Positions 8,509 to 17,254 are shown, numbered from the stretch's first letter. The stretch: DNA of 64,000 bases from UBA10649 sp965278945 (GCA_965278945.1 OZ257128.1:2666001-2730000); one strand, 5' to 3'. The notes: generated by a model from the sequence alone, not told the origin. Translations and numbers: made by a program.

Positions 8509-10056
8509 GTGACTGACGCGGCACGCTCCAGCAAGGATGGCGTGTCATTTCCCGAGGGTGGCGACGGCCGACGCAGCACCACAGGCACCGGCAGAGCCGT
8601 ATTCGCCGATGCCGCCCGGCGCGTCGACCCGCAACTGGCCGCACGCATCGAGCACACCTCCGACTGGCGCACCGGCTACATCCGTCCGCTGCGCGACATC
8701 GTGCAAGCGGCGGCCGCCAACCCCGAGGCCGCGACGACGATCTCCGCAGACGGCCTGGACTCCGCCCATCGGCGCTTTACCTTCGTCAGGGCGAACGAGC
8801 AGACGTCGCTGAGCGAGGCAATGGCGCGCCACCGCCAGCCGCGGTTCGGTTCCGTCACCGTCCAGGGACTGATCCCCCGCGAGGCCGACCTGTCGCTTCC
8901 CTACCAGGGCCGCCGGATCTTCGGCGACGACCTGCGCCGGCAGATCGACACCTGGGTTGCTGCCGGGATTGCCGAGCCCGGCTTCGGATCGGCCCTGCAC
9001 CTGCTCCTCGACAACCCGGACTGGCTCGACCTGCATGACGTCGACATCGCGATCCTCGGCGCCGGTGCGGAGATGGGACCGACGCGATCACTGCTGCGGT
9101 GGGGCGCGCGCGTCCATGCAGTCGACCTGCCCAGGCCAGCAGTGTGGGAGCGACTGATCGCCACCACGCGCAATACCGCGGGATCGCTGCGGATCCCGAT
9201 CGCCCTGAACGACCATGGGGCACCTCCCTTCGTCATCGGCGGACCCGTCCATCCCGACGACGACGCGACAGTCGCCGCCAGTGCGGGCGCCGATCTCCTG
9301 CGCCAGACGCCCGAGCTGGGAACCTGGCTCGGCGAGACCGAGCAGCCATTCGTCCTGGGCACCTACGCGTACGCCGACGGCGCGATGCATGTCCTGCTGT
9401 CGATGGCCGCCGATGCGATCGTCGTCGATCTGCTCTCCCGGCGGCAGGACATCACCCTCGCGTACCTCGCCACACCGACCGACGTGTTCATGGTGCCGAT
9501 GGAGGCAGTGATGCAGTCGCGCCTTCGCTGGCAGTCGCGGGGATTCAGCGGACTGCTCCAGTCCCCGCTTCGACTGCTCAAGCAGTTCGAGCCGAACTAC
9601 CCCGAGGACAGTGTCACTGACGACGGGAAGCCCTACGGAATCAACGACTCCTTGGTCTCGCAGCAGGGTCCGAACTATGCGCTGGCCAAGCGGCTGCAGC
9701 GGTGGCGCGCACTGGTGGCCCGATCCACGGGCACGCCCGTCTCGCTCAATCTCGCGCCGGCGACCCGGACGCAGTCAGTCGTCAAGAACCGCGCCCTCGC
9801 TGCTGCGTACGCCGGGGCCGGCCGATTCGGCGTCGAGGTCTTCGAGCCCGCGACGTCGACGACGCTGATGGCCGCACTGCTCGTGCACGACCTTCGCAAT
9901 CCCGCTGCTGCCGCGAACCCTGCAACCGTCCTCGACAACCCGATGGACCTCTTCGCGCAGGCGGCCAACCACGGCGGCCTGTGGCGTACCGCCTACGCGC
10001 CGCGAAGCGTGCTGGGCGTGGCCGCCGTGCTGGGGATGTTCGAGTCTCGAGCATGA
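8509..10056 (+). CDS. Protein of unknown function (515 aa), Rossmann-like glycine motif
   Basis: I do not recognise this family. The GTG start lies 24 bases after the decarboxylase stop, and the frame ends in an ATGA overlap with the next gene. The first 40 residues look disordered. Near residue 180 is AILGAGAEMGPTRSL followed by GARVHAVDLPRP, which looks like a nucleotide-binding beta-alpha-beta unit. The C-terminal part carries ALLVHDLRNP and NPMDLFAQAANHGGLWR. There is no signal peptide and no clear transmembrane segment. Its place between a PLP decarboxylase and a ThDP enzyme suggests a metabolic enzyme, perhaps a dehydrogenase, but no activity can be assigned. Confidence 0.8.
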   Translation: MTDAARSSKDGVSFPEGGDGRRSTTGTGRAVFADAARRVDPQLAARIEHTSDWRTGYIRPLRDIVQAAAANPEAATTISADGLDSAHRRFTFVRANEQTSLSEAMARHRQPRFGSVTVQGLIPREADLSLPYQGRRIFGDDLRRQIDTWVAAGIAEPGFGSALHLLLDNPDWLDLHDVDIAILGAGAEMGPTRSLLRWGARVHAVDLPRPAVWERLIATTRNTAGSLRIPIALNDHGAPPFVIGGPVHPDDDATVAASAGADLLRQTPELGTWLGETEQPFVLGTYAYADGAMHVLLSMAADAIVVDLLSRRQDITLAYLATPTDVFMVPMEAVMQSRLRWQSRGFSGLLQSPLRLLKQFEPNYPEDSVTDDGKPYGINDSLVSQQGPNYALAKRLQRWRALVARSTGTPVSLNLAPATRTQSVVKNRALAAAYAGAGRFGVEVFEPATSTTLMAALLVHDLRNPAAAANPATVLDNPMDLFAQAANHGGLWRTAYAPRSVLGVAAVLGMFESRA

Positions 10057-11693
10057 CCAGTCCGTCGGTCGCCTCGGCAATCTTGGAACTGCTTTCGCGG
10101 CACGGCGTGACTCGGGCCTTCGGCGTTCCCGGCGTTCACAACCTGCCGTTCTGGGATACCGAGGTGGGCCTGCCGATCGTCGGCGTCCGGCACGAGCAGG
10201 CGGCCGGCTACGCCGCCGACGGCCTCTACCGCGCGTCAGGCCAGCCGGCTTTGGCACTCCTGACCAGCGGCCCCGGTGCGGCGAACATTCTCGGCGCCTT
10301 CGGCGAGGCCTTCATCAGCGGCTCGCCCGTCATGGTGATCGCGAGCGAGCCCAGCCACGCGCTGTCGTCCTCGGCGGGACCGCGTGGCCTGCTTCACGAG
10401 ATGGCCGATCAGGGCGCGATGTTCGCCGCCTTCGGCGCTCCCGCGCGCACCGCGCGGACCCGTCAGGAGGCGATGGCCTCGACGGTGCTCGCCCTGCGCG
10501 ACGCCTGGGGTCCGCCGCCCGTCGCGAGTTACGTCGGCATCCCCTCCGACGTCCTGGCCGAGACGTGGACGGCAGCGATCCCCCACATCCCCCGCCTGCC
10601 GTCCCCGACCGCGGATGCGCACCGAGTCGGCGAGCTCGCCGAACTGATCGCCGCATCGCCACGCGTCGTGCTCTGGCTGGGCGGAGGCGTCGTCGCCGCC
10701 GACGCCGAGGACGCGGCCTCCGCCCTGGCGCATCGCCTCGGCGCACCCGTCCTGACGAGCTTCGCGGGACGCGGACTGATGGCGGGAGACCCCCTGCTGG
10801 TCGACATGCCGGTGCACGAACCGGAGGTCGGCCAGATCGTCGCGGACGCCGATCTCATCCTCATTCTCGGGTCGTCGTTCGACGGCATGAACACGATGAA
10901 CTGGCGCCTTCCTCTGCCGCCTCGACGCGCCGCGATCACCCTGGGGTCGTCGATCGAGCAGACCGTCGACCTCGACTGCCTGATCGCCGCCGATCTCGGT
11001 CCGGCCCTGTCCGTCCTTGAGGAGGCGCTCGACGATCTCGCAGTCCACTCGCGAGACGCCTGGCTGCCGGCGGGCCACATCCGCGAGGGGATCGTCCAGC
11101 GACTCCTCGCCGACCCGCGTACCGAATCGGCCATGGACCTGGTCACCGCGATCGACTCCAACTGGCCCGCGGACGGCGTCGTCGTATGCGACATGGCGGT
11201 CGCCGGCTACTGGTACGGCGGCTACAGCAGCCAGCCTCGGCCGCGTCGCCTGCAGTACCCCGTGGGCTGGGGCACGCTGGGTTACGCGCTCCCGGCAGCG
11301 ATCGGTCCCGCATCGCTGGGCCTGGCAACTCTCGCGGTCTGCGGTGACGGCGGGCCGATGTTCGCGCTAGGGGAACTGGCGACCTACGCGCAGGAATCGC
11401 TGCCCATCACGCTGCTCGTGGTGGACGACGGAGGCTACGGAATGCTGCGCTTCGACCAGCAGACATTCGGCCACCCGGTGCGCGGAGTCGACCTGCTCAC
11501 CCCCGACTGGACCGACCTCGGCTCCGCGTTCGGGATTGCGGTCGAGACGGTCAGTGACGTGGCCCAGATCCCGCACGCGCTGCGCAGCGCACACGCCGCG
11601 AACCTGCGCGGTGAGCCGCGCATGGTCGTCTGGCCGCAGCGCCTGTACCCCCCGCGATCGACCTCCCCGCGCTGGTCCGAACCCCCGAATTGA
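10053..11693 (+). CDS. Thiamine-diphosphate-dependent enzyme (acetolactate synthase/benzoylformate decarboxylase family)
   Basis: A 546-aa ThDP enzyme with the standard three-domain order. The Pyr domain has the activating Glu in RHEQAAGYAADG, the central domain contains GGGVVAADAEDAA, and the PP domain has the metal/ThDP motif GDGGPMFALGELATYA with VVDDGGYGMLRF after it. The start is the ATG in the ATGA overlap with the unknown gene. Candidate reactions are decarboxylation or carboligation of a 2-keto acid; the exact one cannot be read. The stop codon TGA (11691-11693) lies inside the left inverted repeat of the next element, so the final residues are encoded by the repeat. Confidence 0.88.
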   Translation: MTSPSVASAILELLSRHGVTRAFGVPGVHNLPFWDTEVGLPIVGVRHEQAAGYAADGLYRASGQPALALLTSGPGAANILGAFGEAFISGSPVMVIASEPSHALSSSAGPRGLLHEMADQGAMFAAFGAPARTARTRQEAMASTVLALRDAWGPPPVASYVGIPSDVLAETWTAAIPHIPRLPSPTADAHRVGELAELIAASPRVVLWLGGGVVAADAEDAASALAHRLGAPVLTSFAGRGLMAGDPLLVDMPVHEPEVGQIVADADLILILGSSFDGMNTMNWRLPLPPRRAAITLGSSIEQTVDLDCLIAADLGPALSVLEEALDDLAVHSRDAWLPAGHIREGIVQRLLADPRTESAMDLVTAIDSNWPADGVVVCDMAVAGYWYGGYSSQPRPRRLQYPVGWGTLGYALPAAIGPASLGLATLAVCGDGGPMFALGELATYAQESLPITLLVVDDGGYGMLRFDQQTFGHPVRGVDLLTPDWTDLGSAFGIAVETVSDVAQIPHALRSAHAANLRGEPRMVVWPQRLYPPRSTSPRWSEPPN

Positions 11694-11714
11694 ACCGCCT
11701 CCCGGGTCAAATCC
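11684..11714 (+). repeat. Left 31-bp inverted repeat of the cassette
   Basis: Reads CCCGAATTGAACCGCCTCCC then GGGTCAAATCC. It pairs with 12843-12873 with one mismatch. It is also an imperfect hairpin by itself, with arms TTGAACC and GGGTCAA. It overlaps the last codons and stop of the ThDP enzyme gene. Confidence 0.85.
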
Positions 11715-11732
11715 CGGTTTCCGAGCCGTTCT

Positions 11733-11761
11733 GGGCGGTCGAACCTCGAATTGAACCGCCC
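11733..11761. terminator. Stem-loop between convergent genes (possible terminator)
   Basis: GGGCGGT (11733-11739) pairs with ACCGCCC (11755-11761) around a short loop, directly after the stop of the AbiEi-like gene (read on the - strand). There is no T-run. It contains a second copy of GAATTGAACCGCC (11748-11760), also found at 11687-11699, so it may be a cassette repeat unit that doubles as a terminator. Confidence 0.5.
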
Positions 11762-11763
11762 CG

Positions 11764-12744
11764 CTAGGCCGCCAGCCGCCGCGCTCTGCGGATTGCCTCG
11801 GCGACAGCTTCGGGCCGCTGGTGAATGTCGTCCCACATCCAACGCACGACCCGGAACCCCAGAGCGCGCAGCCGATCCTCCCGGAGCTTCTCGCGCACGA
11901 GGTCGTCGCGGCTTTCGTACTTGACCCGCCCGTCGGCCTCACCAATCACGTGCCAATCCGGCCAGCACATGTCGACGTAGCCGATGAGTCCGCCACGATC
12001 GTGAAAGGCCATCTGCAGCTGCGGCTCCGGGAGTCCCTGGTCGACGAGGATCAGCCTCGACAAGGTCTCGAGCACGGTCTGGGCGCCGGGGCGCGCACGC
12101 TCGATTGCCGCATCCAACTCAGCCTTGCCTCCCCTCGACCGCCACTCCTCGCTGAGGCGCAGCAGATCGTCGCGGCTGCCTGCGCCGTTCCAGAGCACCG
12201 CATCGAACAGCGCGACCTGACGGCGATGAGAAACTCCACGAGCGGCCGACAGCGCAGCCAAGGGCGCGCTCACAACCGGAAGACCCCCGACGGACGTGAC
12301 GTCAACCGCGTCGACGAGGTGCGTGGTCACCCGCGTGCTCGGCAGCACGATCCGATGCCGACTAGGCCTGGCGAGAGACCGCTCGTCCTGCCGAGACTGC
12401 CTCAGCAACTCAAGGTGCTCGGGGACGTCGAATGGCAACGGGAGTCCGTGAACAAGCGCTGCGGAGGCGGCGAATACCCACGTCGGCTCGGTGGCGGCCG
12501 CGATCGCCGCAGCAAGATGAATCCGATGACGCTCGGCTTCGGAGGCCTCGTTGAACCGATCGGCGAGGACGTAGATGCCGTGCCGGAGGCGCACCAGAGT
12601 GCGCCGTCGCAGCATTGCGCCTTGGATCTCGTCGGAGATTCCCGCCGCAATGAGATCCCGCCTACGCAGCACGCCCGCTGCGCAGTCGACCTGCGCTGCC
12701 CGAGCCGTTGCCTCGCGCACGAGTTCGTCCATGAAATGCGCCAT
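11764..12744 (-). CDS. AbiEi-type antitoxin domain / DUF559 (Vsr-like nuclease fold) protein
   Basis: About 326 aa from the ATG at 12744; a longer GTG start at 12789 is possible. The N-terminal 60 residues form a winged-helix-type AbiEi domain (GVLRRRDLIAAGIS then LVRLRHGIYVLA). The C-terminus resembles DUF559, a PD-(D/E)XK nuclease-like domain, with YVDMCWPDWHVIGEADG, a conserved Lys in GRVKY, and RLRALGFRVVRW. Such proteins are common in actinobacteria, usually without a partner toxin, and none is adjacent here. They are thought to belong to defence or mobile contexts, but the activity is unproven. The gene is enclosed by inverted repeats. Confidence 0.8.
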   Translation of the reverse strand: MAHFMDELVREATARAAQVDCAAGVLRRRDLIAAGISDEIQGAMLRRRTLVRLRHGIYVLADRFNEASEAERHRIHLAAAIAAATEPTWVFAASAALVHGLPLPFDVPEHLELLRQSRQDERSLARPSRHRIVLPSTRVTTHLVDAVDVTSVGGLPVVSAPLAALSAARGVSHRRQVALFDAVLWNGAGSRDDLLRLSEEWRSRGGKAELDAAIERARPGAQTVLETLSRLILVDQGLPEPQLQMAFHDRGGLIGYVDMCWPDWHVIGEADGRVKYESRDDLVREKLREDRLRALGFRVVRWMWDDIHQRPEAVAEAIRRARRLAA

Positions 12745-12842
12745 GGAAGAACCGTGGACGACAGGTCGCTGTCGCAGTCGGTTGTCCACAGCCGAGTTCG
12801 GTTCAAATCGGAAGTTCGGGCCGATTCAGCCCGCAGAAAGTC

Positions 12843-12873
12843 GGATTTGACCCGGGAGGCGGTTCAAATCGGG
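12843..12873 (-). repeat. Right 31-bp inverted repeat of the cassette
   Basis: The + strand reads GGATTTGACCCGGGAGGCGG then TTCAAATCGGG, the reverse complement of 11684-11714 with one mismatch. A related, degraded copy (GGTTCAAATCGG...CCGATTCAGCCC) lies just inside at about 12800-12833. The repeat ends 8 bases before the stop of the neighbouring secreted-protein gene. Confidence 0.85.
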
Positions 12874-12881
12874 AAAGGGGG

Positions 12882-13292
12882 TTACTTGGGTTGGGCGGAG
12901 AACTTTCCCTCGGCGCCGCACAGGGGGCCGGCAGTGAACGTGCCGCTCATGCCTTTTCCGCTGAACTTCGCCTCGACCACGATCGCCTGGTCGACGTCCT
13001 TGACGGGCTGGTAGAAGCTGCTGATCTTGTTGCCCTTTATCTTCATCGGGTTCATCACCAAAGACATGTAGCCGCAGTCCGTGGTGACGCCCTCGATGAT
13101 GAAGCCGCGGACCGTGTCCCCGCGCACGGTGAACTTCACGGCCCCGTAGTTGAAGTCGCCGGCCATGTTCGTCGCCTTGCCGACCCACGCCCCGGATGTC
13201 GCCGACGGCGCGACGGCCGACGCGGTCGAACCTACCGCGGTCATCGAAGCCACTGCCGCCAGCACCAGGACGATCCCCGCAACTTTGCGCAT
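12882..13292 (-). CDS. Small secreted protein, unknown function
   Basis: A 136-aa protein with a classic Sec signal peptide: MRK, a hydrophobic core to about residue 20, and a probable cleavage after ASA near residue 26. The mature part is about 110 residues, rich in Gly, Lys and Thr, with two cysteines (TTDCGYMS and GPLCGAEGK) that could form a disulfide. The beta-strand-like alternation suggests a small extracellular beta domain. I do not recognise the family. It lies 9 bases downstream of nothing on its own strand; the EAL gene follows its start at 13302, so the two genes are tandem on the - strand. Confidence 0.78.
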   Translation of the reverse strand: MRKVAGIVLVLAAVASMTAVGSTASAVAPSATSGAWVGKATNMAGDFNYGAVKFTVRGDTVRGFIIEGVTTDCGYMSLVMNPMKIKGNKISSFYQPVKDVDQAIVVEAKFSGKGMSGTFTAGPLCGAEGKFSAQPK

Positions 13293-13301
13293 GGACGGAC
13301 C

Positions 13302-14486
13302 CTAGGGGATAGGCGCGATCTCGGCGAGGTCTGCCACGGGCGCGGGACGGCCGAAGTACCAACCCTGCCCGTAGTTGACCCCCAGTTCGCGCAGCGTGAC
13401 CGCATCGGCCTCGTCCTCAATTCCCTCAGCGACGGACACCGACCCGCAGTCGGCCGCGAGCTGGACGAGTAGGCGCACCAGTGTCATGAGGATGCGGTCG
13501 CCCGCGACGCCGGCAACGATGCTCCGATCAAGCTTGATGACATCGGGCGACGTCTGGACTATGTGCCGCAGGGACGAGAAGCCAGCGCCGACATCGTCGA
13601 TCGACAGCCTCATCCCCGCCATCCGAAGCGGAGCGATGACCTCGTCGAGCCGGGCGTAGTCGTCGACGGGGTCGTGCTCGGACAGTTCGAGGACCACCCG
13701 GTCCAACGGCAGCTGCGCCAGAAACGCCACGCTCGTCGGCTCGAGCAGCACAGCGGGAGACAGGTTCATCGACACGTAGCCAGTGACGGAGTCGAGCGCT
13801 TCCGCAGCGCGGCCGATGGCAAGCAGCTCGAGCGCAGCACCGACGCCGACGCTGTGCGCCTGCGCGAACACCACGTCGGGCGCAAGATTCCACTCCCGAG
13901 GAAACCTGCTGAGCGCCTCGAACCCGACTCGCTCGCCGGTGGCAAGGTCGACAATCGGCTGGAGGTGGATCACCGGGCCACCCGCCTCGATGACGGGCAG
14001 CACGCGCGTCTCGATCTCCAGCCGGCGCTCGGCCTCCTGCATCCCCGGCTCGACGATGAGGGCCGCGGCCTTGGCCAGGACGTTCATCAGCGCCCGATCG
14101 CGTTCCTGCAGTTCGCGATCTGCCGTCAGGCCGGCCGCGCAGAAGGTCCCGTAGAGCGACCCGTCGCTCAGCACGACTGGCACTGACACGAAACTGCGAA
14201 TCCTGGGGAACTTCGCGGCCGGCAGGCTCATCGCCTCCGGGTACTTGCGGACATCCGGGATGACCTCGGGCAGGCGCTTGTCGAGAATGGCCTGGCAGAA
14301 ACTAGTCTCCTGCACCTGCGTCGTTCCGTCCTTCATGACGAAGGGAATCGACGACTCCACGACCTCAAGGTGCTGTGTCGTCCCATCCAGGCGCGACAGG
14401 AAGGCCATGCTCAGTCCGAGCGACGAGCGCGCGGTTCTCAGCAAGTCGGCGATCTGCTCCTGCGCCTCGTCCCGCTTCTGCTTCAT
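13302..14486 (-). CDS. GAF-EAL protein, putative cyclic-di-GMP phosphodiesterase
   Basis: A 394-aa protein. Residues about 1-150 look like a GAF sensor (SFVSVPVVLSDGSLYGTFCA). Residues about 165-390 are an EAL domain. The catalytic and metal residues are all visible: the Glu of GFEALSR, Asn of MNLSP, Glu of VLELSEHD, the Asp pair of SIDDVGAGFSSL, Lys of IKLDRS, Glu of VAEGIED, and Gln of GQGWYFGRP. It is therefore probably an active enzyme hydrolysing c-di-GMP. ATG 14486 begins 7 bases after the SDR stop; an upstream extension of the frame runs through that gene and is rejected. Confidence 0.9.
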   Translation of the reverse strand: MKQKRDEAQEQIADLLRTARSSLGLSMAFLSRLDGTTQHLEVVESSIPFVMKDGTTQVQETSFCQAILDKRLPEVIPDVRKYPEAMSLPAAKFPRIRSFVSVPVVLSDGSLYGTFCAAGLTADRELQERDRALMNVLAKAAALIVEPGMQEAERRLEIETRVLPVIEAGGPVIHLQPIVDLATGERVGFEALSRFPREWNLAPDVVFAQAHSVGVGAALELLAIGRAAEALDSVTGYVSMNLSPAVLLEPTSVAFLAQLPLDRVVLELSEHDPVDDYARLDEVIAPLRMAGMRLSIDDVGAGFSSLRHIVQTSPDVIKLDRSIVAGVAGDRILMTLVRLLVQLAADCGSVSVAEGIEDEADAVTLRELGVNYGQGWYFGRPAPVADLAEIAPIP

Positions 14487-14493
14487 GCCATCA

Positions 14494-15228
14494 CTAGCTC
14501 TGCTGGCCCATGGACCACATGGCCCACAGCGTCGTGCGCACCGAACGGGGCTGCTGGAGAACGGTGACGATCGCGTGCGCGACATCGTCAGCCGTGAGCC
14601 ACTCCGCGAATCGCGGATCGTCGTCGACGCGACCGGTGCCCACCGCGAACTCGGTCCCGACTCCCGCGGGGCAGACTGCCGTGACGCGAATCCCCTTCTC
14701 GCGCAATTCGCGATCCAGGCCGCCGGCGAGGCCGACCTGCGCGAACTTCGTGCCCGCGTAGACCGCCTCGTCCTCCCCACCGCGCAGGCCGGCGACCGAT
14801 GCCACGATCACGATGTCGCCTCCGCCTGCTGCGAGGAAGGCCGGCACCGCGGCGCGCACCGCCCAGACCGTGCCGTCGTAGTTGGTGTGCATCATCCGCG
14901 CGACCTCGTCGTCGCTGTGATCGACGATCGACCCGTACAGCCCGATGCCCGCATTCGGGACGATCGAGTCGATCCGACCGAATGTCGTGACGGCCGTCTC
15001 GACGAGGCGCCGGCAGTCCTCCGGGCTCTGCACGTCCATGACGACGCCCACGGCACGATCGCTGCCCAGTCGCGCGACCGCCTCGTCCAGTCGCTCCTCG
15101 CGTCTGCCGCCGAGCACGACCCGGGCTCCCGCCTCGACCAGCTGCGTTGCCGCGGCCGATCCGATCCCGGCCGTCGCGCCGGTGATCGCCACGACCGTGT
15201 CGGTCAGGTCTCGAGTCGCGTAGGGCAT
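14494..15228 (-). CDS. Short-chain dehydrogenase/reductase (SDR)
   Basis: A 244-aa classical SDR. The cofactor motif is TGATAGIGSAAA, with NAG in VPNAGIGLYG. The catalytic Ser is in VIVASVAGL and the Tyr-x3-Lys in VYAGTKFAQ. ATG 15228 is chosen because GGAGGA lies just upstream; a longer frame adds only 20 unlikely residues. The substrate is unknown. It lies upstream of the GAF-EAL gene on the same strand and is divergent from a Gfo/Idh/MocA oxidoreductase, with a 90-bp gap. Confidence 0.88.
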   Translation of the reverse strand: MPYATRDLTDTVVAITGATAGIGSAAATQLVEAGARVVLGGRREERLDEAVARLGSDRAVGVVMDVQSPEDCRRLVETAVTTFGRIDSIVPNAGIGLYGSIVDHSDDEVARMMHTNYDGTVWAVRAAVPAFLAAGGGDIVIVASVAGLRGGEDEAVYAGTKFAQVGLAGGLDRELREKGIRVTAVCPAGVGTEFAVGTGRVDDDPRFAEWLTADDVAHAIVTVLQQPRSVRTTLWAMWSMGQQS

Positions 15229-15318
15229 GTGTCCTCCAGTGGTCGGTGTCCTTTGCGAACCTACCCGGGATGGCCGTGCGGCGCGCACCGTCGGCTAGAT
15301 GGCTGGTTTACTCGCCGC

Positions 15319-16419
15319 ATGACCGCAACTGCCCAGCCCCCGGTTTCCGTCCTCCTTGTCGGCTACGGACTCGCCGGACGGGTGTTCCACGGACCACTGG
15401 CCTCGACAACCCCCGGCCTGTCGGTCGACGCGATCGTGACCAGCAATCCCGACAGACAGGCGCAGGCACGTGCGACTTTCCCAGACGCGAGGATCTACGC
15501 GTCTGCTGACGAGGCGTGGGACCAGGGCTACGACCTCGCGGTGATCGGCACCGCGAACGTCACGCACGTGCCGTTCGCGGCCGCCGCGCTGCGGGCCGGA
15601 ATGCACGTCGTCCTCGACAAGCCGGTGGCACCCACGGCTGCCGCGGCGCAGGACCTTAGCGCCGTCGCCACGGCCAGTGACCGGCTCCTCATCCCGTTCC
15701 AGAATCGTCGCTGGGACAGCGACTTCCTCACTGCTCTGACTGCCTCGCGCTCGGGTGACCTCGGCGAGGTCCACCGCTTCGAGTCGCGCATGGAGCGCAT
15801 GCGCGTCGCTCTCAAGGGCGGCTGGCGCGAGTCCACCGATCCGGCGGACATGGGCGGCGTGCTGTACGACCTCGGCGCACACGTGATCGACCAGGCACTC
15901 CTGCTCATGGGCCCGGTCGAGTCCGTGTTCGCGTCGTCGCGCTCGGTGCGATTCCCCGACGAGACCGATGACGACGCCACGCTGGTACTCACCCATGCCT
16001 CGGGTGCCGTGAGCCTGCTCGTGGTCAGCCTCATCGGCCCGTTCGCCGAGCCTCGGTTCGTGCTCTACGGAACACGCGGCGGCCTGCGCATCAGCGCGGC
16101 GGACACCCAGGAGAACGCGCTTGTCGCCGGGCTGCTGCCGACCCCCGGAGTGGAGTGGGGACGCGAGCCGGCAGGCAGCGAGGCGCTCCTGGTGGAGTAC
16201 GCCGAGACGAACGCCCAGACCAGCGCGACAGTGCCGTTGCACCTAGGGGACTGGCCGTTCTTCTACTCCGCGGTCGAACGGGCGGTGCGCGGCCTCGGCT
16301 CGCCACCGGTGCTGCTCGACGATGCGATCGCGAACCTGCGCGTGCTCGATGCGGCGCGCGCTTCGGCGTCGTCTGGCCAGGCCGTCAGGTTGGATCCCCC
16401 TGCGGGTCATCGCGCATAA
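15319..16419 (+). CDS. Gfo/Idh/MocA-family oxidoreductase
   Basis: A 366-aa NAD(P)-dependent oxidoreductase. The N-terminal Rossmann motif is LLVGYGLAGRVFHGPL. The family motif VLDKPVAPTAAAAQ carries the catalytic-region Lys, and the substrate domain includes DLGAHVIDQALLL with the expected Asp/His. Members act on sugars, inositols or biliverdin; the GYGLAGxxFH form is typical of a sugar-acting subgroup near YdgJ. The start is ATG 15319. The 3' end overlaps the end of the convergent aldose epimerase gene by 35 bases. Confidence 0.88.
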   Translation: MTATAQPPVSVLLVGYGLAGRVFHGPLASTTPGLSVDAIVTSNPDRQAQARATFPDARIYASADEAWDQGYDLAVIGTANVTHVPFAAAALRAGMHVVLDKPVAPTAAAAQDLSAVATASDRLLIPFQNRRWDSDFLTALTASRSGDLGEVHRFESRMERMRVALKGGWRESTDPADMGGVLYDLGAHVIDQALLLMGPVESVFASSRSVRFPDETDDDATLVLTHASGAVSLLVVSLIGPFAEPRFVLYGTRGGLRISAADTQENALVAGLLPTPGVEWGREPAGSEALLVEYAETNAQTSATVPLHLGDWPFFYSAVERAVRGLGSPPVLLDDAIANLRVLDAARASASSGQAVRLDPPAGHRA

Positions 16420-17254
16420 GCCAGCGCGTCGCCAGGGCGACCGGGCGTCCCGGCTCGGCCATGGGAATCGGAAGGCCCAGACCCTGATTGAGGCCATCCG
16501 GCGGTCCTGTCTGGGGCTCGACGCACACGGCGATCGGCAACTGGTCGAAGACGACGTACCACTGGCAATCGGCCTGGATCTCGACCTTGAGTGCTCCGGG
16601 CCAGGTCACGGTCGCCCGGCCGTCGGGCACGACGAATGCGTCGTCGAACGGGCCCGCGTCGTGGTCGAACTCAACCAGTGCTCCGGTCGGCAGGTAGTCA
16701 GGCCCGCGCTCGGCCATGGCACTCGCGTCCATGTCCCATCGGACCGGACCTCCCCGCTCGAGGTGCCGGGCGAACCACGGGTGCCAGCCGACCACTGCGG
16801 GGAACGACGAGTCGAGCGCGGTCACCGTGATCGTGGTCGTCAGCTCACGCGGACGCAGGTCCCAGTTCACGTCCACCCGAGTCGGCCATGGCCACCCCGC
16901 GTGATCGACGGCGCGCGCACTGAGGACTGCATGATCCTCACTCTGCTCGAACTCGGTCAGCTCCACGGGGCTGGCCAGCACCGTGCCGTGCAGCGCCCAG
17001 TTGTCACGAGTTGCGGGAAGGACAACGGTGCGGCCGTCGACGACGATCGAGTTGTCGCGCAGCCGGCCCGCCCACGGGGCCATCGGATACATGCCGCCCT
17101 CTACTGGCCCATCGCCATTGCTGGTCAGCAGCGAGAGATCACCCACCGTCCACCGGGTCGCCCGTGCCCCGAGGCTCAGGTCGATTGTCAGGGAGACGTC
17201 GCCCACGCTGAGCTGGCGGGTCGTCGCATTCGTCACGTCAGGAAGCAGCCTCAT
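16385..17254 (-). CDS. Aldose 1-epimerase (mutarotase) family protein
   Basis: About 289 aa. Motifs are PMAPWAGRLRDN, the catalytic-region His in WALHGTV, a second His in VVGWHPWFARH, and the C-terminal acid in CVEPQTGPPDGLN. The enzyme interconverts alpha and beta anomers of free sugars. ATG 17254 lies inside the end of the ROK gene, so the gene is probably co-translated at the end of the sugar-uptake operon (binding protein, ATPase, permease, ROK). No strong SD is visible. It fits conditioning the imported sugar for kinase or dehydrogenase use. Confidence 0.85.
   Translation of the reverse strand: MRLLPDVTNATTRQLSVGDVSLTIDLSLGARATRWTVGDLSLLTSNGDGPVEGGMYPMAPWAGRLRDNSIVVDGRTVVLPATRDNWALHGTVLASPVELTEFEQSEDHAVLSARAVDHAGWPWPTRVDVNWDLRPRELTTTITVTALDSSFPAVVGWHPWFARHLERGGPVRWDMDASAMAERGPDYLPTGALVEFDHDAGPFDDAFVVPDGRATVTWPGALKVEIQADCQWYVVFDQLPIAVCVEPQTGPPDGLNQGLGLPIPMAEPGRPVALATRWLMRDDPQGDPT

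Larger units (their letters stand above)
11684..12873. mobile_element. Inverted-repeat-bounded cassette carrying an AbiEi/DUF559-like gene
   Basis: A 1190-bp segment bounded by 31-bp inverted repeats (11684-11714 and 12843-12873) that match at 30 of 31 positions. Inside is a single gene (11764-12789 frame, - strand). Extra palindromes are present at 11733-11761 and around 12800-12833. It sits between two genes that would otherwise converge. There is no transposase and no clear target duplication, so I infer mobility from the symmetry and do not see it directly. REP-type hairpins flanking a gene are an alternative description. Confidence 0.5.

Noticed and set aside
11764..12789. Classical type IV toxin-antitoxin pair (AbiEi/AbiEii)
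   Set aside because: No AbiEii-like nucleotidyltransferase gene is adjacent.
12795..12872. GGTTCAAATC words resembling a tRNA T-arm
   Set aside because: No acceptor, D or anticodon arms can be folded around them; they belong to the cassette's inverted repeats.
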